Position numbers and translations under genes: made by a program
Assembly (NCBI RefSeq): GCF_016801775.1
Contig: NZ_CP069004.1
Span: 868,001-932,000, forward strand
Direction: 5' to 3'
DNA from: Sulfitobacter mediterraneus
Lineage (GTDB): Bacteria; Pseudomonadota; Alphaproteobacteria; Rhodobacterales; Rhodobacteraceae
Length of the DNA: 64,000 bases
The notes under the pieces: model-generated
What the model saw: only the letters and a program-made list of their open reading frames with translations
Database searches by the model: none
Told to the model about the DNA's origin: nothing
Shown here: positions 37,363 through 47,925 of the stretch, in pieces
Layout: each line of letters begins with the position of its first letter
How positions within the stretch are numbered: the first letter of the stretch is position 1

Positions 37363-37379
37363 GTTAATCGTCGATTAAC
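37363..37379. promoter_or_regulatory. CtrA-type binding site before cckA
   Basis: TTAA-N7-TTAA (37364-37378) embedded in a perfect 8-1-8 palindrome GTTAATCG-T-CGATTAAC. This matches the CtrA full-site consensus and lies 46 bases upstream of the cckA start. It suggests that the response regulator at the end of the phosphorelay controls its own kinase. Confidence 0.6.
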
Positions 37380-37424
37380 TCTTCGTGCCCCTAATGCGAG
37401 CGGAACTCGTTTGGGGGGACTGGC

Positions 37425-39728
37425 TTGAATACCGCTAAACCGCAATTGGATCCAACGGAACCGCCGCCCACGGCGGGCCGGATCAGGATGTTTGTTGTGC
37501 TGTCCGTGTTGCTGGCTGTATTGGCCGTGATCGCGCCGCACCGCATCGCGACATTGTGTTTGCTCACGGCTGCAACGACGATATTGGCCTTTGCCTGCCT
37601 GCGTGCCTATCGGGATGCCCGCCGGATGAAAAAGGACGTTGGCAAGGTCAATATCGTGGCTGATTTTATCGCCAATGACACGGTGGCCAGTCTTGTCACC
37701 ACACGGGATGGAACTGTCACGCTCCAAAACGCTGCCGCAACGCGCATGTTCAAGAACGACGATAATGTCACGCTTGCCAATATCTTGTCCGGCACTTTTG
37801 CCAGCCCGCAGGCCATTTTGTACCGCCTACAATCGCGTGCAACCGTCACCGGAACCGCCCATGAGGATATTGTAACCAAAACCGGCCATATGCGCATCGG
37901 CGTCCATGATATCGGGCAGGGCGGTCTGGTCTGGCGCATTGATCAGATACCGGACCGCACACCGCCACGCCAACCCCAAGAAGGCCAGCAATTGCCGATG
38001 GTTATGGTGGGACGCACCGATGCAATCCTGTTCATGAACGATGCCGCGCGGCGGCTGGTGGGCGGGCGTGTCAAATCGCTTGACCGGATGTTCACGCGGC
38101 TGCCTTTGCTGCCCGGCACACAGGCCGAGATTACCACCGCAGACGGTCCGCAAAAGGCGCTTGTTGCTGAGATCCAGGCCGGGGCAGGCCGACGGGCGAT
38201 CTATCTTTTGCCGCCGCCCGATGTGCTGCAAACCGGCGAACAGGGATGGCAGGCTTTCCACGATCTGCCCGTTCCGATGATCAAGGTCGCCCCGGACGGG
38301 GCCGTCCAATCTTTCAACAAAATGGCCAAGACACTGGTCGGTGTGAATCTGTCCGAAACCGTGCATCTGTCTGATTTGATGGAAGGGTTAGGCCGCTCCA
38401 TCACCGATTGGCTGAACGACACTTTGGCCGGTCGCAAGGTGCAGAAGTCCGAATTTTTGCGGCTTCGGCGCGAGGACAAGGAGGTTTTTGTGCAAGTCGT
38501 GCTGAACCCGATCAACGAAGACGGCAACCCCGCATTGATCGCGGTCATGCATGACGCGACTGAGCTGAAATCATTGGAGGCGAAGTTTGTACAAAGTCAG
38601 AAAATGCAAGCGATCGGACAACTTGCGGGCGGCGTTGCGCATGACTTCAATAACCTTCTGACCGCGATCTCTGGCCATTGTGACCTGCTGCTGTTGCGCC
38701 ATGATCAGGGCGACAGTGATTATGGTGATCTTGTCCAGATCAGCCAGAACGCCAATCGTGCCGCCGCATTGGTCGGGCAATTGCTGGCCTTCTCGCGCAA
38801 ACAGACCCTGCGACCCGAGACGTTGGATATGCGCGATACTTTGGCCGATCTGACCCATCTGTTGAACCGACTGGTGGGCGAAAAGGTCACGCTCACGCTC
38901 AGCCATGATCCGGTTCTGCAACCCATTCGGGCGGACAAAAGGCAGTTGGAACAGGTGCTTATGAACCTTGTGGTCAATGCCCGTGATGCCATGCCCGAAG
39001 GCGGAGAAATTCGGATTGTTACCGAATCCATCACCCTCAAAGATCCGCTGCTCCGCGATCAGGTTTCCGTGCCGCCGGGCCAATATGTCACCGTCAAAGT
39101 CATCGACGAGGGATCAGGCATTGCGCCCGACAAACGTGACAAGGTGTTTCAACCGTTCTTCACAACCAAACGCACGGGCGAGGGAACGGGCCTTGGCCTG
39201 TCCACGGCTTACGGCATCGTCAAACAATCGGGCGGCTTCATCTTTGTCGATTCCATTGTCGGCAAAGGCACAACCTTTGCGCTCTATTTCCCGGTTCTGG
39301 ATCTGCCCGCCACGGTGCAGCCCGCAGCCGCAGCCAAATCTCTGCCTCCGCGGGCCCAGACCGAAGATGGCGTTATCTTGCTGGTCGAAGACGAGGCGCC
39401 GGTGCGGGCCTTTGCCAGCCGCGCCTTGCGTTTGCGTGGCTATACCGTGCTTGAGGCCGATTGTGCCGAGGCCGCGCTTAAAACCCTCGAAGATGCGAAC
39501 CTGAGCATTGATGTCTTTGTGACAGACGTGGTGATGCCGGGCATGGACGGGCCAAGCTGGGTGCGCGAAGCGTTGAAAGTGCGGCCAGACGTGCGGGTGG
39601 TCTTTGTGTCAGGCTATGCCGAGGACAGCCTAGCGGAGGCGCAGACAAAAATCCCCAACTCCGTGTTCCTCCCCAAACCCTTTTCACTGAGCGAGCTGAC
39701 AGACACGGTGGGGCAGCAACTGCACTGA
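37425..39728 (+). CDS. cckA: Hybrid histidine kinase CckA
   Basis: The cell-cycle hybrid kinase that feeds phosphate through ChpT to CtrA in alphaproteobacteria; in Rhodobacterales the relay controls motility, gene transfer agents and cell-type switching. The 767-residue protein has two N-terminal membrane helices (about residues 22-38 and 43-60), PAS-like segments up to about residue 385, the kinase H-box with H406 in 'GGVAHDFNNLL', ATPase boxes ('NARDAMPEGG', 'GLGLSTAYGIV') and a C-terminal receiver with D701 in 'TDVVMPGMDG'. It begins at a TTG codon with GGGGGG just upstream; an internal ATG at 37488 is less likely because it would clip the first helix. Confidence 0.88.
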   Translation: MNTAKPQLDPTEPPPTAGRIRMFVVLSVLLAVLAVIAPHRIATLCLLTAATTILAFACLRAYRDARRMKKDVGKVNIVADFIANDTVASLVTTRDGTVTLQNAAATRMFKNDDNVTLANILSGTFASPQAILYRLQSRATVTGTAHEDIVTKTGHMRIGVHDIGQGGLVWRIDQIPDRTPPRQPQEGQQLPMVMVGRTDAILFMNDAARRLVGGRVKSLDRMFTRLPLLPGTQAEITTADGPQKALVAEIQAGAGRRAIYLLPPPDVLQTGEQGWQAFHDLPVPMIKVAPDGAVQSFNKMAKTLVGVNLSETVHLSDLMEGLGRSITDWLNDTLAGRKVQKSEFLRLRREDKEVFVQVVLNPINEDGNPALIAVMHDATELKSLEAKFVQSQKMQAIGQLAGGVAHDFNNLLTAISGHCDLLLLRHDQGDSDYGDLVQISQNANRAAALVGQLLAFSRKQTLRPETLDMRDTLADLTHLLNRLVGEKVTLTLSHDPVLQPIRADKRQLEQVLMNLVVNARDAMPEGGEIRIVTESITLKDPLLRDQVSVPPGQYVTVKVIDEGSGIAPDKRDKVFQPFFTTKRTGEGTGLGLSTAYGIVKQSGGFIFVDSIVGKGTTFALYFPVLDLPATVQPAAAAKSLPPRAQTEDGVILLVEDEAPVRAFASRALRLRGYTVLEADCAEAALKTLEDANLSIDVFVTDVVMPGMDGPSWVREALKVRPDVRVVFVSGYAEDSLAEAQTKIPNSVFLPKPFSLSELTDTVGQQLH

Positions 39729-39744
39729 CGCCAAGGGCTAGAAA

Positions 39745-40359
39745 TCACGATATCGAATCGTAAAGCAGAAATTCCTCCGCACATTTGCGGCGCAGCCGGT
39801 CTTCGACCGATGTGGACAGATGTAACTGCATCGGAGGAGAGACATTGAGCTGCTGCAGATCAATACGCACCTCAAGCCGATCTTGCAGAAAGGCCTGCAA
39901 CCGGTCTTGATCCTCATAGCGGAACAAATGGCTGATCCCGGTGCCATTCGGCTGTGATTTCAAAAAGTTAGCTTGACTTCCAACATCGGCAAACCCCGGC
40001 TTTTTGCCCTTGAGATAGCCCAGAACGAAGTCATCAAAACTGATTCCCGCCGTGCTGTTGGGCTTGCCCGCCATAAAGGGACGCTGGCGATAACGGTACC
40101 AACTGCCCAGCCACGACACCGGCTCCCGCATGACCGCCATCAATTCAAGCTCGACCCCGCACACCTTTTCAAACATCGGCCGAAAGAACCGGTTGTAGCG
40201 ATAAACCGGCGCATGCTTCAGCATCGGCGGGTCCGAGACCACCATATCCGCCCGATCCGCCAAAGCCGCCTGATAGGCCGTTGTCCCGGTTTTGGGAACA
40301 GACAAAAACGCCAGACGTTCTTTAACAAAAACAAGCACTTTCGGCTCTCCACTTCGCAA
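39745..40359 (-). CDS. Sulfotransferase-like protein
   Basis: A 204-residue protein with PAPS-sulfotransferase signatures: the 5'-phosphosulfate loop 'SVPKTGTTAYQ' near residue 21 and the 3'-phosphate region 'MREPVSWLGSWYRYR' near residue 76. The protein is shorter than most carbohydrate sulfotransferases, so it may be a minimal or divergent member; activity and substrate are unknown. It is convergent with cckA and divergent from recA. No PAPS synthesis gene is adjacent. Confidence 0.75.
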   Translation of the reverse strand: MRSGEPKVLVFVKERLAFLSVPKTGTTAYQAALADRADMVVSDPPMLKHAPVYRYNRFFRPMFEKVCGVELELMAVMREPVSWLGSWYRYRQRPFMAGKPNSTAGISFDDFVLGYLKGKKPGFADVGSQANFLKSQPNGTGISHLFRYEDQDRLQAFLQDRLEVRIDLQQLNVSPPMQLHLSTSVEDRLRRKCAEEFLLYDSIS

Positions 40360-40460
40360 ATCAGATCATTCAATCAGATGTAAACTACTCCTTAACCAAA
40401 GTCGGAAAAGATAGCAAAGCAAAGAAATTGATTGAAATGTTCTCTTTTTGGTCCCATATG

Positions 40461-40475
40461 GAACATTAGCAGAAC
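40461..40475 (+). promoter_or_regulatory. LexA (SOS) box of recA
   Basis: GAAC-ATTAGCA-GAAC at 40461-40475 is an exact alphaproteobacterial LexA direct repeat, placed 65 bases upstream of the recA ATG. SOS control of recA is established in this group. Confidence 0.88.
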
Positions 40476-40539
40476 AAAACAGGATGGCCGGTCAGCGATT
40501 GCGGCAGGCAGACCACTATGACACTAAGGGGCTAGGCAA

Positions 40540-41604
40540 ATGGCAACGGCAGATCTTTTGACAATGGACAATAAGAAATCAGCGGAAAAGCAAAAGGCGC
40601 TGGACAGCGCCCTGGCACAGATTGAGCGGCAATTTGGCAAAGGCTCAATCATGAAATTGGGCGCTGAGGGCGCCGTTCAGGACATCACAGCCAGCTCCAC
40701 CGGCTCGCTTGGTCTCGACATCGCGCTCGGCATTGGCGGTCTGCCGATGGGGCGGATCATTGAAATTTACGGGCCGGAAAGCTCCGGTAAAACGACATTG
40801 ACCCTGCACTGCGTGGCAGAGCAGCAAAAGAACGGCGGCGTCTGTGCTTTTGTGGATGCGGAACACGCGCTGGATCCGCAATACGCCCGCAAGCTGGGCG
40901 TCGACATTGACGAGCTGTTGATTTCGCAGCCCGACACCGGTGAACAGGCGCTTGAGATCACTGATACGCTGGTGCGCTCCGGTGCGGTGAACATGGTTGT
41001 GGTGGATTCCGTCGCCGCCCTGACCCCAAAATCCGAACTTGAGGGTGACATGGGCGACAGCTCTGTTGGTGTGCAGGCTCGCTTGATGAGCCAGGCCATG
41101 CGTAAACTGACCGGTTCTATCTCGCGCTCCAACTGCATGGTGATCTTCATCAACCAGATCCGGATGAAGATCGGCGTGATGTTCGGCTCTCCCGAAACCA
41201 CGACAGGTGGCAACGCGCTGAAGTTCTATTCCTCCGTCCGTCTGGACATCCGCCGCATTGGCGCATTGAAAGACCGCGACGAGGTTGTCGGCAACGCCAC
41301 CCGCGTCAAGGTCGTGAAAAACAAGGTTGCACCGCCGTTCAAACAGGTCGAATTCGACATCATGTATGGCGAAGGCATCTCCAAGATGGGCGAACTGCTG
41401 GATCTGGGCGTTAAGGCAGGCGTGGTCGATAAATCCGGCTCGTGGTTCTCTTACGGGGATGAACGGATCGGGCAGGGCCGCGAAAACGCCAAGACCTTCC
41501 TCAAGGAAAATGAGGCAATGGCCCGCGAGATCGAGGATAAAATCCGCGCCGCCCATGGGCTGGATTTCGAGGGCTCCGAAAACGACGATATCCTCGAAGC
41601 TTGA
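40540..41604 (+). CDS. recA: Recombinase RecA
   Basis: The strand-exchange and SOS coprotease protein, 354 residues. Recognisable blocks include '[15 protein letters not shown]' near residue 27, the Walker A '[10 protein letters not shown]' near residue 78, Walker B '[13 protein letters not shown]', and loop L2 '[14 protein letters not shown]'. The acidic C-terminus ends in [12 protein letters not shown] LexA box sits in the upstream region and an intrinsic terminator follows at 41644-41674. alaS lies downstream in the usual Rhodobacterales order. Confidence 0.98.
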   Translation: MATADLLTMDNKKSAEKQKALDSALAQIERQFGKGSIMKLGAEGAVQDITASSTGSLGLDIALGIGGLPMGRIIEIYGPESSGKTTLTLHCVAEQQKNGGVCAFVDAEHALDPQYARKLGVDIDELLISQPDTGEQALEITDTLVRSGAVNMVVVDSVAALTPKSELEGDMGDSSVGVQARLMSQAMRKLTGSISRSNCMVIFINQIRMKIGVMFGSPETTTGGNALKFYSSVRLDIRRIGALKDRDEVVGNATRVKVVKNKVAPPFKQVEFDIMYGEGISKMGELLDLGVKAGVVDKSGSWFSYGDERIGQGRENAKTFLKENEAMAREIEDKIRAAHGLDFEGSENDDILEA

Positions 41605-41643
41605 GGCAAAGCGCGGGCCGGACCGTGCATCATAATTTGCAAG

Positions 41644-41674
41644 AAGGGCGCAGCATTGAGTTGCGCCCTTTTTT
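41644..41674 (+). terminator. Rho-independent terminator after recA
   Basis: Perfect 9-bp stem AAGGGCGCA / TGCGCCCTT with a 9-base loop and a T tract, 40 bases past the recA stop. Confidence 0.88.
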
Positions 41675-41751
41675 CATGGGCGGCCCTGTGGACAGCCCTC
41701 TCTTGCGCGGCTATTTGAAAAGGAAGATTTTTGCCCCGGAAGGCCTGACCT

Positions 41752-44409
41752 ATGAAGACGTTGAACGAGATCCGCTCCACCTTTTTGTCCTATTTCGGCA
41801 AACAGGGCCACGCGATTGAGCCATCCGGCCCATTGGTGCCGCGCAACGACCCGACATTGATGTTTGCAAACTCCGGCATGGTGCAGTTCAAGAACCTCTT
41901 TACCGGGGTTGAAACGCGCGACTATGTCCGTGCCACCACCGCGCAAAAATGTGTGCGGGCAGGGGGCAAGCACAACGATCTGGACAATGTCGGCTACACC
42001 GCCCGCCACCACACCTTCTTTGAAATGCTCGGCAACTTCAGCTTTGGCGACTATTTCAAGGCCGAGGCCATCGCCTTTGCCTGGGAATTGTTGACCAAGG
42101 ACTTTGGCATCGACGCCTCGCGCCTTTTGGTCACGGTGTACCACACCGACGATGAGGCCGCCGAGATCTGGAAGAAGGTCGCCGGCCTGCCCGATGACCG
42201 GATCATCCGCATCGCCACCGACGACAACTTCTGGCGTATGGGACCAACCGGCCCTTGCGGCCCCTGCACCGAGATTTTCTATGACCACGGCGATCACATC
42301 CCCGGCGGCCCTCCCGGCACACCAGAGGAAGACGGCGACCGGTTCATCGAGATCTGGAACATCGTTTTCATGCAGAACGAACAATTCGAAGACGGCTCCA
42401 TGAAGCCGCTCGCGATGCAGTCGATCGACACCGGCATGGGGCTGGAACGGATTGGCGCATTGTTACAGGGCCAACACGACAATTACGAGACCGACACCAT
42501 GCGCGCCCTCATTGAGGCCAGCGGCAATGCGCTGCACATGGATCCGTTCACCAGCGGCAACGTGCATCACCGTGTGATCGCTGATCACCTGCGATCCACC
42601 TCCTTCCTGATTGCCGATGGCGTGATGCCCTCCAACGACGGACGCGGCTATGTCCTCCGCCGGATCATGCGCCGCGCCATGCGTCATGCGCATCTGCTCG
42701 GCGCAAAAGACCCGCTGATGTATCAACTGGTCCCCGCATTGGTAAGCCAGATGGGCTCGGCCTATCCAGAGCTTGGACAGGCGCAGGCACTGATCACCGA
42801 GACCCTGATGCTCGAAGAAACCCGCTTCAAACAAACCCTTGAGCGCGGTTTGAAACTGCTCGAAGACGAGGTAAGCACCTTGGAAGAGGGCGCCGCCTTG
42901 CCGGGCGCGGCGGCGTTCAAACTGTATGACACCTACGGCTTCCCGCTGGATCTGACCCAAGATGCCCTGCGCGAACAGGGCCGCGCTGTGGACACAGACG
43001 GGTTTGACACCGCAATGGCCGAGCAGAAAGCCAAGGCGCGCGCAGCATGGTCTGGTTCGGGCGAAGCGGCAGATGCAACGGTTTGGTTCGATGTGGCAGA
43101 CAAACACGGCACCACGGATTTCCTCGGCTATGACACCGAAACCGCCGAGGGCCAGATCGCTGCGATTGTGCAAGGCAGCGACCTGACCGAGAAGGCAGGC
43201 AAAGGCGACACCGTGCAAATCGCCCTGAACCAGACCCCGTTCTATGCAGAATCCGGTGGTCAGGTGGGTGACAGCGGCACAATCCGCACCGAAACGGGCA
43301 AGGTGCAAATCACCGATACCCGCAAAACCGCTGGCGTTTTCTCCCATATAGGCAAGGTGTTAGAAGGCGAAGTTGAAGTAGGTCAAGCCGCCGTTCTCGA
43401 GGTGGATCACAGCCGCCGGACCGCCATCCGCGCCAATCACTCCGCCACGCACCTGCTGCATGAAGCCCTGCGCGGCGCATTGGGCGATCACGTCTCGCAG
43501 CGCGGCTCGCTCAATGCTGCTGACCGGCTGCGCTTTGACTTCTCCCATGCCAAGGCGCTCAGCCCGGAAGAGCTGTCGGGCGTGGAAAGCGAAGTGAATG
43601 ACTACATCCGCCAGAACACACCGGTGGAAACCCGCATCATGACACCGGACGATGCCCGCGCTCTCGGCGCGCAGGCGCTCTTTGGTGAGAAATACGGCGA
43701 CGAGGTGCGCGTGGTCTCCATGGGGCGGCAAGACGGCTCTGGCAAAGGCACGGACAAATCCACCTATTCACTGGAGCTTTGCGGCGGCACCCATGTGCGC
43801 CAGACCGGCGATATCGGCGCCTTTGTCCTCTTGGGCGACAGCGCCAGCAGCGCCGGCGTGCGCCGCATCGAAGCCCTGACCGGGGCCGAGGCGCTGAACT
43901 GGCTGCGCGATCAACAGGCCGCGCTCTCCCGCGTCGCGGAAACCCTCAAAACAGCCACAACAGATGTGCCAGACCGCGTCCGCGCCCTGATGGATGAACG
44001 CAAGGCGCTGTCCAACGAGGTGGCGCAACTGCGCCGCGAATTGGCGATGTCCGGCGGCGGCAGCGCAGCACCAGACGTGCGCGAGGTCAATGGCGTCAAA
44101 TTCATCGCCCAGGTGCTCAGCGGTGTTACCGGCAAGGATCTTCCTGCGCTGGTTGATGAACACAAGGCTCAGCTGGGCTCCGGCGCAGTGCTGCTGATTG
44201 CCGACGCGGGCGGCAAGGCGGCTGTGGCCGCAGGCGTTACCGATGATCTCAAGGGCGATCTGTCTGCCGTTGATCTGGTCAAGGCGGCAGTGGCCGAATT
44301 GGGCGGCAAGGGCGGCGGTGGCCGCCCCGATATGGCACAAGGCGGCGGCAAAAGCGCCGACAACGCGCAAGCGGCCATCGCCGCTGCCGAAAACACAATA
44401 AAAGGATAA
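41752..44409 (+). CDS. alaS: Alanyl-tRNA synthetase
   Basis: Charges tRNA-Ala with alanine, 885 residues. The class II catalytic domain has motif 1 '[13 protein letters not shown]' and the '[11 protein letters not shown]' block near residue 35, and motif 2 '[20 protein letters not shown]'. The editing domain carries the zinc-site HxxxH in '[12 protein letters not shown]' and '[15 protein letters not shown]'. The C-Ala region ends in a glycine-rich '[15 protein letters not shown]' segment. No T-box or leader peptide is seen. The DUF1330 gene starts five bases after its stop. Confidence 0.98.
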   Translation: MKTLNEIRSTFLSYFGKQGHAIEPSGPLVPRNDPTLMFANSGMVQFKNLFTGVETRDYVRATTAQKCVRAGGKHNDLDNVGYTARHHTFFEMLGNFSFGDYFKAEAIAFAWELLTKDFGIDASRLLVTVYHTDDEAAEIWKKVAGLPDDRIIRIATDDNFWRMGPTGPCGPCTEIFYDHGDHIPGGPPGTPEEDGDRFIEIWNIVFMQNEQFEDGSMKPLAMQSIDTGMGLERIGALLQGQHDNYETDTMRALIEASGNALHMDPFTSGNVHHRVIADHLRSTSFLIADGVMPSNDGRGYVLRRIMRRAMRHAHLLGAKDPLMYQLVPALVSQMGSAYPELGQAQALITETLMLEETRFKQTLERGLKLLEDEVSTLEEGAALPGAAAFKLYDTYGFPLDLTQDALREQGRAVDTDGFDTAMAEQKAKARAAWSGSGEAADATVWFDVADKHGTTDFLGYDTETAEGQIAAIVQGSDLTEKAGKGDTVQIALNQTPFYAESGGQVGDSGTIRTETGKVQITDTRKTAGVFSHIGKVLEGEVEVGQAAVLEVDHSRRTAIRANHSATHLLHEALRGALGDHVSQRGSLNAADRLRFDFSHAKALSPEELSGVESEVNDYIRQNTPVETRIMTPDDARALGAQALFGEKYGDEVRVVSMGRQDGSGKGTDKSTYSLELCGGTHVRQTGDIGAFVLLGDSASSAGVRRIEALTGAEALNWLRDQQAALSRVAETLKTATTDVPDRVRALMDERKALSNEVAQLRRELAMSGGGSAAPDVREVNGVKFIAQVLSGVTGKDLPALVDEHKAQLGSGAVLLIADAGGKAAVAAGVTDDLKGDLSAVDLVKAAVAELGGKGGGGRPDMAQGGGKSADNAQAAIAAAENTIKG

Positions 44410-44414
44410 GACCC

Positions 44415-44702
44415 ATGGGCGCACTTTGGATTGCACATGTCACCGTCACCGACGAAGAGGCATACAAGAAATACGCCGCGGGCGCGACCGTCGCCATTGC
44501 CGAACACGGGGGCGAGTTTATCGCCCGTGGCGGCCGTTTCGTTCAGCTTGAAGGCAAGGAACGGCCACGCAATGTCGTGGCCCGGTTCCCCGACGTGGAA
44601 ACCGCAGAAAAATGTTACCACTCAGAGGCTTATCAGGCGGCACTGAACCATGCCCGCGGCGCGTCCGAGCGCGAGCTGATGATCATCGAGACCAACGAAT
44701 AA
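44415..44702 (+). CDS. DUF1330 family protein
   Basis: A 95-residue ferredoxin-like-fold protein of unknown function. The 'LWIAHVTVTDEEAYKKYA' start and the 'PRNVVARFPDVETAEKCYHSEAYQ' core are diagnostic of DUF1330. It lies five bases after alaS and so is probably cotranscribed with it. The gene is followed by a strong hairpin. Confidence 0.85.
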   Translation: MGALWIAHVTVTDEEAYKKYAAGATVAIAEHGGEFIARGGRFVQLEGKERPRNVVARFPDVETAEKCYHSEAYQAALNHARGASERELMIIETNE

Positions 44703-44718
44703 CGCCTGTCTCCAACCT

Positions 44719-44764
44719 TTTTGGCCTTAAATACTCCGGGGGGTGCGGGGGGTTGGCCCCCCGC
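44719..44764 (+). repeat. Dispersed hairpin repeat, copy B (diverged), with terminator-like stem
   Basis: TTTTTGGCC, an AAATACTCCGGGG block and a perfect 8-bp stem GCGGGGGG-TTGG-CCCCCCGC (44745-44764). It shares the order of copies A and C. It sits between convergent DUF1330 and typA genes and is a likely terminator. Confidence 0.6.
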
Positions 44765-44770
44765 TGCGGT

Positions 44771-44791
44771 CCGGTCGCATCAAGCGACCGG
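44771..44791. terminator. Second hairpin between DUF1330 and typA
   Basis: Perfect 8-bp stem CCGGTCGC-ATCAA-GCGACCGG. It has no T tract in either direction, so it may be a bidirectional pause or RNA-stabilising structure rather than an intrinsic terminator. Confidence 0.45.
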
Positions 44792-44799
44792 AACCTGAT

Positions 44800-46617
44800 T
44801 TAGCCCGCTTTTGCCATGCGCTTGCGCTCATGGGGATCCAGGTAACGCTTCCGCAGACGGATCGCATTTGGCGTCACTTCCACCAGCTCATCATCGTCGA
44901 TATAGGCAATCGCCTCTTCCAGCGACAGGATCTTTGGCGTGGTCAGGCGCACCGCTTCATCGGTGCCAGAGGCCCGCACGTTGGTCAGCTTTTTACCCTT
45001 CAGTGGGTTCACTTCCAGATCGTTCTCGCGCGAATGCTCGCCAATGATCATGCCGGTGTACACATCGGCCTGTGCACCGATCATCATCTTGCCGCGCTCT
45101 TCGAGGTTCCAAAGGGCAAAGGCCACCGATGTGCCGTTTTCCATGGAGATCAGAACACCTGCACGGCGGCCCGGAATTGGCCCCTTGTGCGGTGCCCATT
45201 CGTGGAACACCCGGTTGATCACGCCCGTGCCGCGCGTGTCGGTCAGAAACTCACCGTGATAACCGATCAAGCCACGCGATGGCACATGGGCCACGATGCG
45301 GGTCTTGCCGGCGCCGGCTGGTTTCATCTCGACCAGCTCACCCTTGCGCACGCCGGTGATCTTTTCGATCACGGCGCCGGAATATTCGTCATCCACGTCG
45401 ATGGTGGCCTCTTCAATCGGCTCATGGCGAACCCCATCAATTTCGCGGAACAGAACCTGCGGACGCGAGATCGACAGCTCAAAGCCTTCGCGGCGCATGT
45501 TTTCGATCAGAACGCCCATCTGCAATTCGCCGCGGCCCGCAACCTCAAAGGCATCGCCGCCCGGCGTGTCGCTGATCTTGATCGCGACGTTTGATTCCGC
45601 TTCCTTCAACAGACGTTCACGGATCACGCGGGACTGCACTTTCTTGCCGTCACGGCCCGCCAGCGGGCTGTCGTTGATGCCAAAGGTCACGGTGATGGTG
45701 GGCGGGTCAATCGGCTGTGCCGGGATGGCTTCGCTAACGGATTGATCGGCCAGCGTATCGGCCACGGTGGCCTTGGTCATGCCCGCAATAGAAACAATGT
45801 CGCCCGCTTCGGCCACGTCAATTGCCGTTTGATCCAAACCACGAAACGCGAGAATTTTAGTGCAACGGAAGTTTTCAATCAAAGAGCCATCACGCGACAT
45901 CGCCTTGATCGTTTGGCCAGCTTTCAACGTGCCGGTTTCAACACGCCCCGTCAGCAACCGCCCCAGGAACGGATCACCGCCCAGAGTTGTTGCGAGCATG
46001 GTAAACGGCTTGTCGGTTTCGCTGATCTGCTTGGGGGCAGGGACGTGGTCAAGGATCAACTGGAACAGATCGTCCAGACCCTCGCGTTTGCCGTCAAGTT
46101 CGTGATCGGCCCAACCGGCGCGACCGGAGGCGTACATCGTCGGGAAATCCAGCTGTTCGTCTGTCGCATCAAGGCTGGCAAAAAGGTCAAAGCATTCGTC
46201 CAGCGCCCGGTCCGGTTCGCCATCCGGCTTGTCGACCTTGTTGATCACAACGATCGGCCGCAGACCCAGCTTAAGCGCCTTGGAGGTCACAAATTTGGTT
46301 TGGGGCATCGGGCCTTCAGCCGCATCCACCAGAAGGACAACACCGTCCACCATCGACAGGATCCGCTCAACCTCGCCGCCAAAGTCGGCGTGGCCGGGGG
46401 TGTCCACGATGTTGATACGTGTGCCTTTCCACTCGACCGAAGTCGGCTTGGCAAAGATCGTGATGCCGCGTTCGCGCTCCAGATCGTTGCTGTCCATGGC
46501 CCGTTCGGTGGTGGCCTGGTTTTCACGGTAGGTACCGGATTGTTTCAGAAGCTCGTCCACCAGCGTGGTTTTGCCGTGGTCAACGTGAGCGATGATTGCG
46601 ATATTGCGCAGGTCCAT
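44800..46617 (-). CDS. typA: Ribosome-associated GTPase TypA/BipA
   Basis: A translational GTPase that acts on ribosome assembly and stress responses, 605 residues. The G1 motif '[10 protein letters not shown]' is near residue 9, the switch I/II region '[14 protein letters not shown]' and '[12 protein letters not shown]' follow, and NKVD marks G4. The C-terminal domain carries the TypA-specific '[19 protein letters not shown]' block. The ATG at 46617, with AAAGG upstream, is preferred to the longer frame to 46692. It is transcribed convergently to the DUF1330 gene. Confidence 0.96.
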   Translation of the reverse strand: MDLRNIAIIAHVDHGKTTLVDELLKQSGTYRENQATTERAMDSNDLERERGITIFAKPTSVEWKGTRINIVDTPGHADFGGEVERILSMVDGVVLLVDAAEGPMPQTKFVTSKALKLGLRPIVVINKVDKPDGEPDRALDECFDLFASLDATDEQLDFPTMYASGRAGWADHELDGKREGLDDLFQLILDHVPAPKQISETDKPFTMLATTLGGDPFLGRLLTGRVETGTLKAGQTIKAMSRDGSLIENFRCTKILAFRGLDQTAIDVAEAGDIVSIAGMTKATVADTLADQSVSEAIPAQPIDPPTITVTFGINDSPLAGRDGKKVQSRVIRERLLKEAESNVAIKISDTPGGDAFEVAGRGELQMGVLIENMRREGFELSISRPQVLFREIDGVRHEPIEEATIDVDDEYSGAVIEKITGVRKGELVEMKPAGAGKTRIVAHVPSRGLIGYHGEFLTDTRGTGVINRVFHEWAPHKGPIPGRRAGVLISMENGTSVAFALWNLEERGKMMIGAQADVYTGMIIGEHSRENDLEVNPLKGKKLTNVRASGTDEAVRLTTPKILSLEEAIAYIDDDELVEVTPNAIRLRKRYLDPHERKRMAKAG

Positions 46618-46789
46618 GGGATCAGCCTTTGTGTCAAAGTTGCTGCCCCCTAACGTGCAGGCGGGACAAAGGCCAGCCCAAAAGCGGATCACTCGGCGGG
46701 CTGTTGCCCGCTGTCATCCACTTGCCGCAGCGTCATAGCGCAACGGGCCTTTCACAACGCGGCCCGGCGGCCCGACGGTCCTGCGCGGT

Positions 46790-47125
46790 TCAGTGGGTTT
46801 GACTGCCGGAAAACAGATGGATCACAACGATGCCAGAGATGATCAGGCCGAGCCCCAAAATCGCGGGCAGATCCAGCTTCTGACCAAACAGGACAAAGCC
46901 GATCCCCGCGATCAGGACAATCCCGAGGCCAGACCAGATCGCATAGACAATGCCCACTGGCATCACCTTGAGCGCCAGCGCCATGAAATAGAACGACAGC
47001 CCGTAAAACAGCACGACCGCCACCGATGGCCAGAACCGTGAAAACTGTTGAGAGGCTTGCAGTGCGGTGGTGCCAAGGGTTTCGGTAACGATGGCAACAA
47101 TCAGCCATATATAGTGAACGGGCAT
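46790..47125 (-). CDS. SMR-family multidrug efflux protein
   Basis: A 111-residue four-helix membrane transporter of the small multidrug resistance family. The essential glutamate is present as E15 in helix 1 ('VTETLGTTAL'), the helix 2 'LFYGLSFYFMALALK' and helix 3 'GIVYAIWSGLGIV' match EmrE-type members. Substrates could be quaternary ammonium compounds, polyamines or guanidinium. The start lies one base past the stop of the Lrp gene, so the regulator and transporter form an operon. Confidence 0.9.
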   Translation of the reverse strand: MPVHYIWLIVAIVTETLGTTALQASQQFSRFWPSVAVVLFYGLSFYFMALALKVMPVGIVYAIWSGLGIVLIAGIGFVLFGQKLDLPAILGLGLIISGIVVIHLFSGSQTH

Positions 47126-47126
47126 G

Positions 47127-47597
47127 TCAAATCCTTCTGAGCACGGGCAGTTGCGTGGTTTCCTTGATCTCTTCCATCACAAAACTGGCCGAGACATCGG
47201 ACAATGGCACCTTGCGGATCAACGCCTGATAAAGACGATCGTAATCCGCCATATCCGCCACACGGGCCCGTATCAGATAGTCCAGATCCCCGGTCATCCG
47301 GTACACACCCAGGATCTCCGGCATGCCAAGGGTGGCCTTGGAAAAGGTATCCAGCCAATCGGGCGCATGGGCGTTGGTGCGGATTTGCATGAATACCGTC
47401 AGACCGAGGTTGAGTTGCACCGGATCGAGCAGCGTCACCCGCGACCGGATCAGCCCGCTGTCTTCCATGGCCTTGATCCGGCGCCAGCAGGCATTGCGCG
47501 ACAGGCCAACGACCTCACCCAGTGATTCCAGTGATTTGCCCGCATCGCGTTGCAATTCGGCAAGTATTCTCCGGTCTATGTCGTCAATTGATCCCAT
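47127..47597 (-). CDS. Lrp/AsnC-family transcriptional regulator
   Basis: A 156-residue regulator with an N-terminal winged helix ('IDDIDRRILAELQRDAG', 'LSRNACWRRIKAMEDSGLI') and a C-terminal RAM ligand domain ('YRMTGDLDYLIRARV'). Lrp-type proteins respond to amino acids. The start ATG at 47597 is preferred over the GTG at 47612. It is followed immediately by the SMR gene, so it may control export of an amino acid-derived compound. Confidence 0.9.
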   Translation of the reverse strand: MGSIDDIDRRILAELQRDAGKSLESLGEVVGLSRNACWRRIKAMEDSGLIRSRVTLLDPVQLNLGLTVFMQIRTNAHAPDWLDTFSKATLGMPEILGVYRMTGDLDYLIRARVADMADYDRLYQALIRKVPLSDVSASFVMEEIKETTQLPVLRRI

Positions 47598-47716
47598 AAA
47601 TCCGAGTATCACGGGAAAATTTCACGTGATCAAGAAAATTGGCGCAGACTTTGGGAAAAATGCACAGGCCACTGCGGTTACATTGGGCAAACGCAAATTC
47701 AACGTGGAGCCCCCTC

Positions 47717-47920
47717 ATGATCGCACGTCTTTTCCTCGACCATCCGGCCAAAGTGGATGAAACTTTCCTTGAGCATATGCTCTTCGCACTGAAATTCTCT
47801 GGCCTGCTGTTCGCTGCGGCGGGTGCGGCGCTGATCCACGCCTTTGTGCCTGCCTTGTGTGAAAAGACCGCCAGCGGGATCATCAAGACGCTCTATGAGC
47901 GCACCTGCAACCGGGGCTGA
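47717..47920 (+). CDS. DUF6356-type small membrane protein
   Basis: A 67-residue protein beginning 'MIARLFLDHPAKVDETFLEHM', followed by one transmembrane segment around residues 24-44. The family is common in Rhodobacterales and Sphingomonads, and the function is unknown. GGAG lies seven bases upstream of the ATG at 47717; the frame is open further up, but that part is out of family. It lies directly before the class II amidotransferase gene and may be cotranscribed. Confidence 0.7.
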   Translation: MIARLFLDHPAKVDETFLEHMLFALKFSGLLFAAAGAALIHAFVPALCEKTASGIIKTLYERTCNRG

Positions 47921-47925
47921 TCTCT

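Noticed and set aside
40439..40455. Second LexA box before recA
   Set aside because: GTTC is followed by GTCC after eight bases, so both spacing and sequence break the GTTC-N7-GTTC rule.
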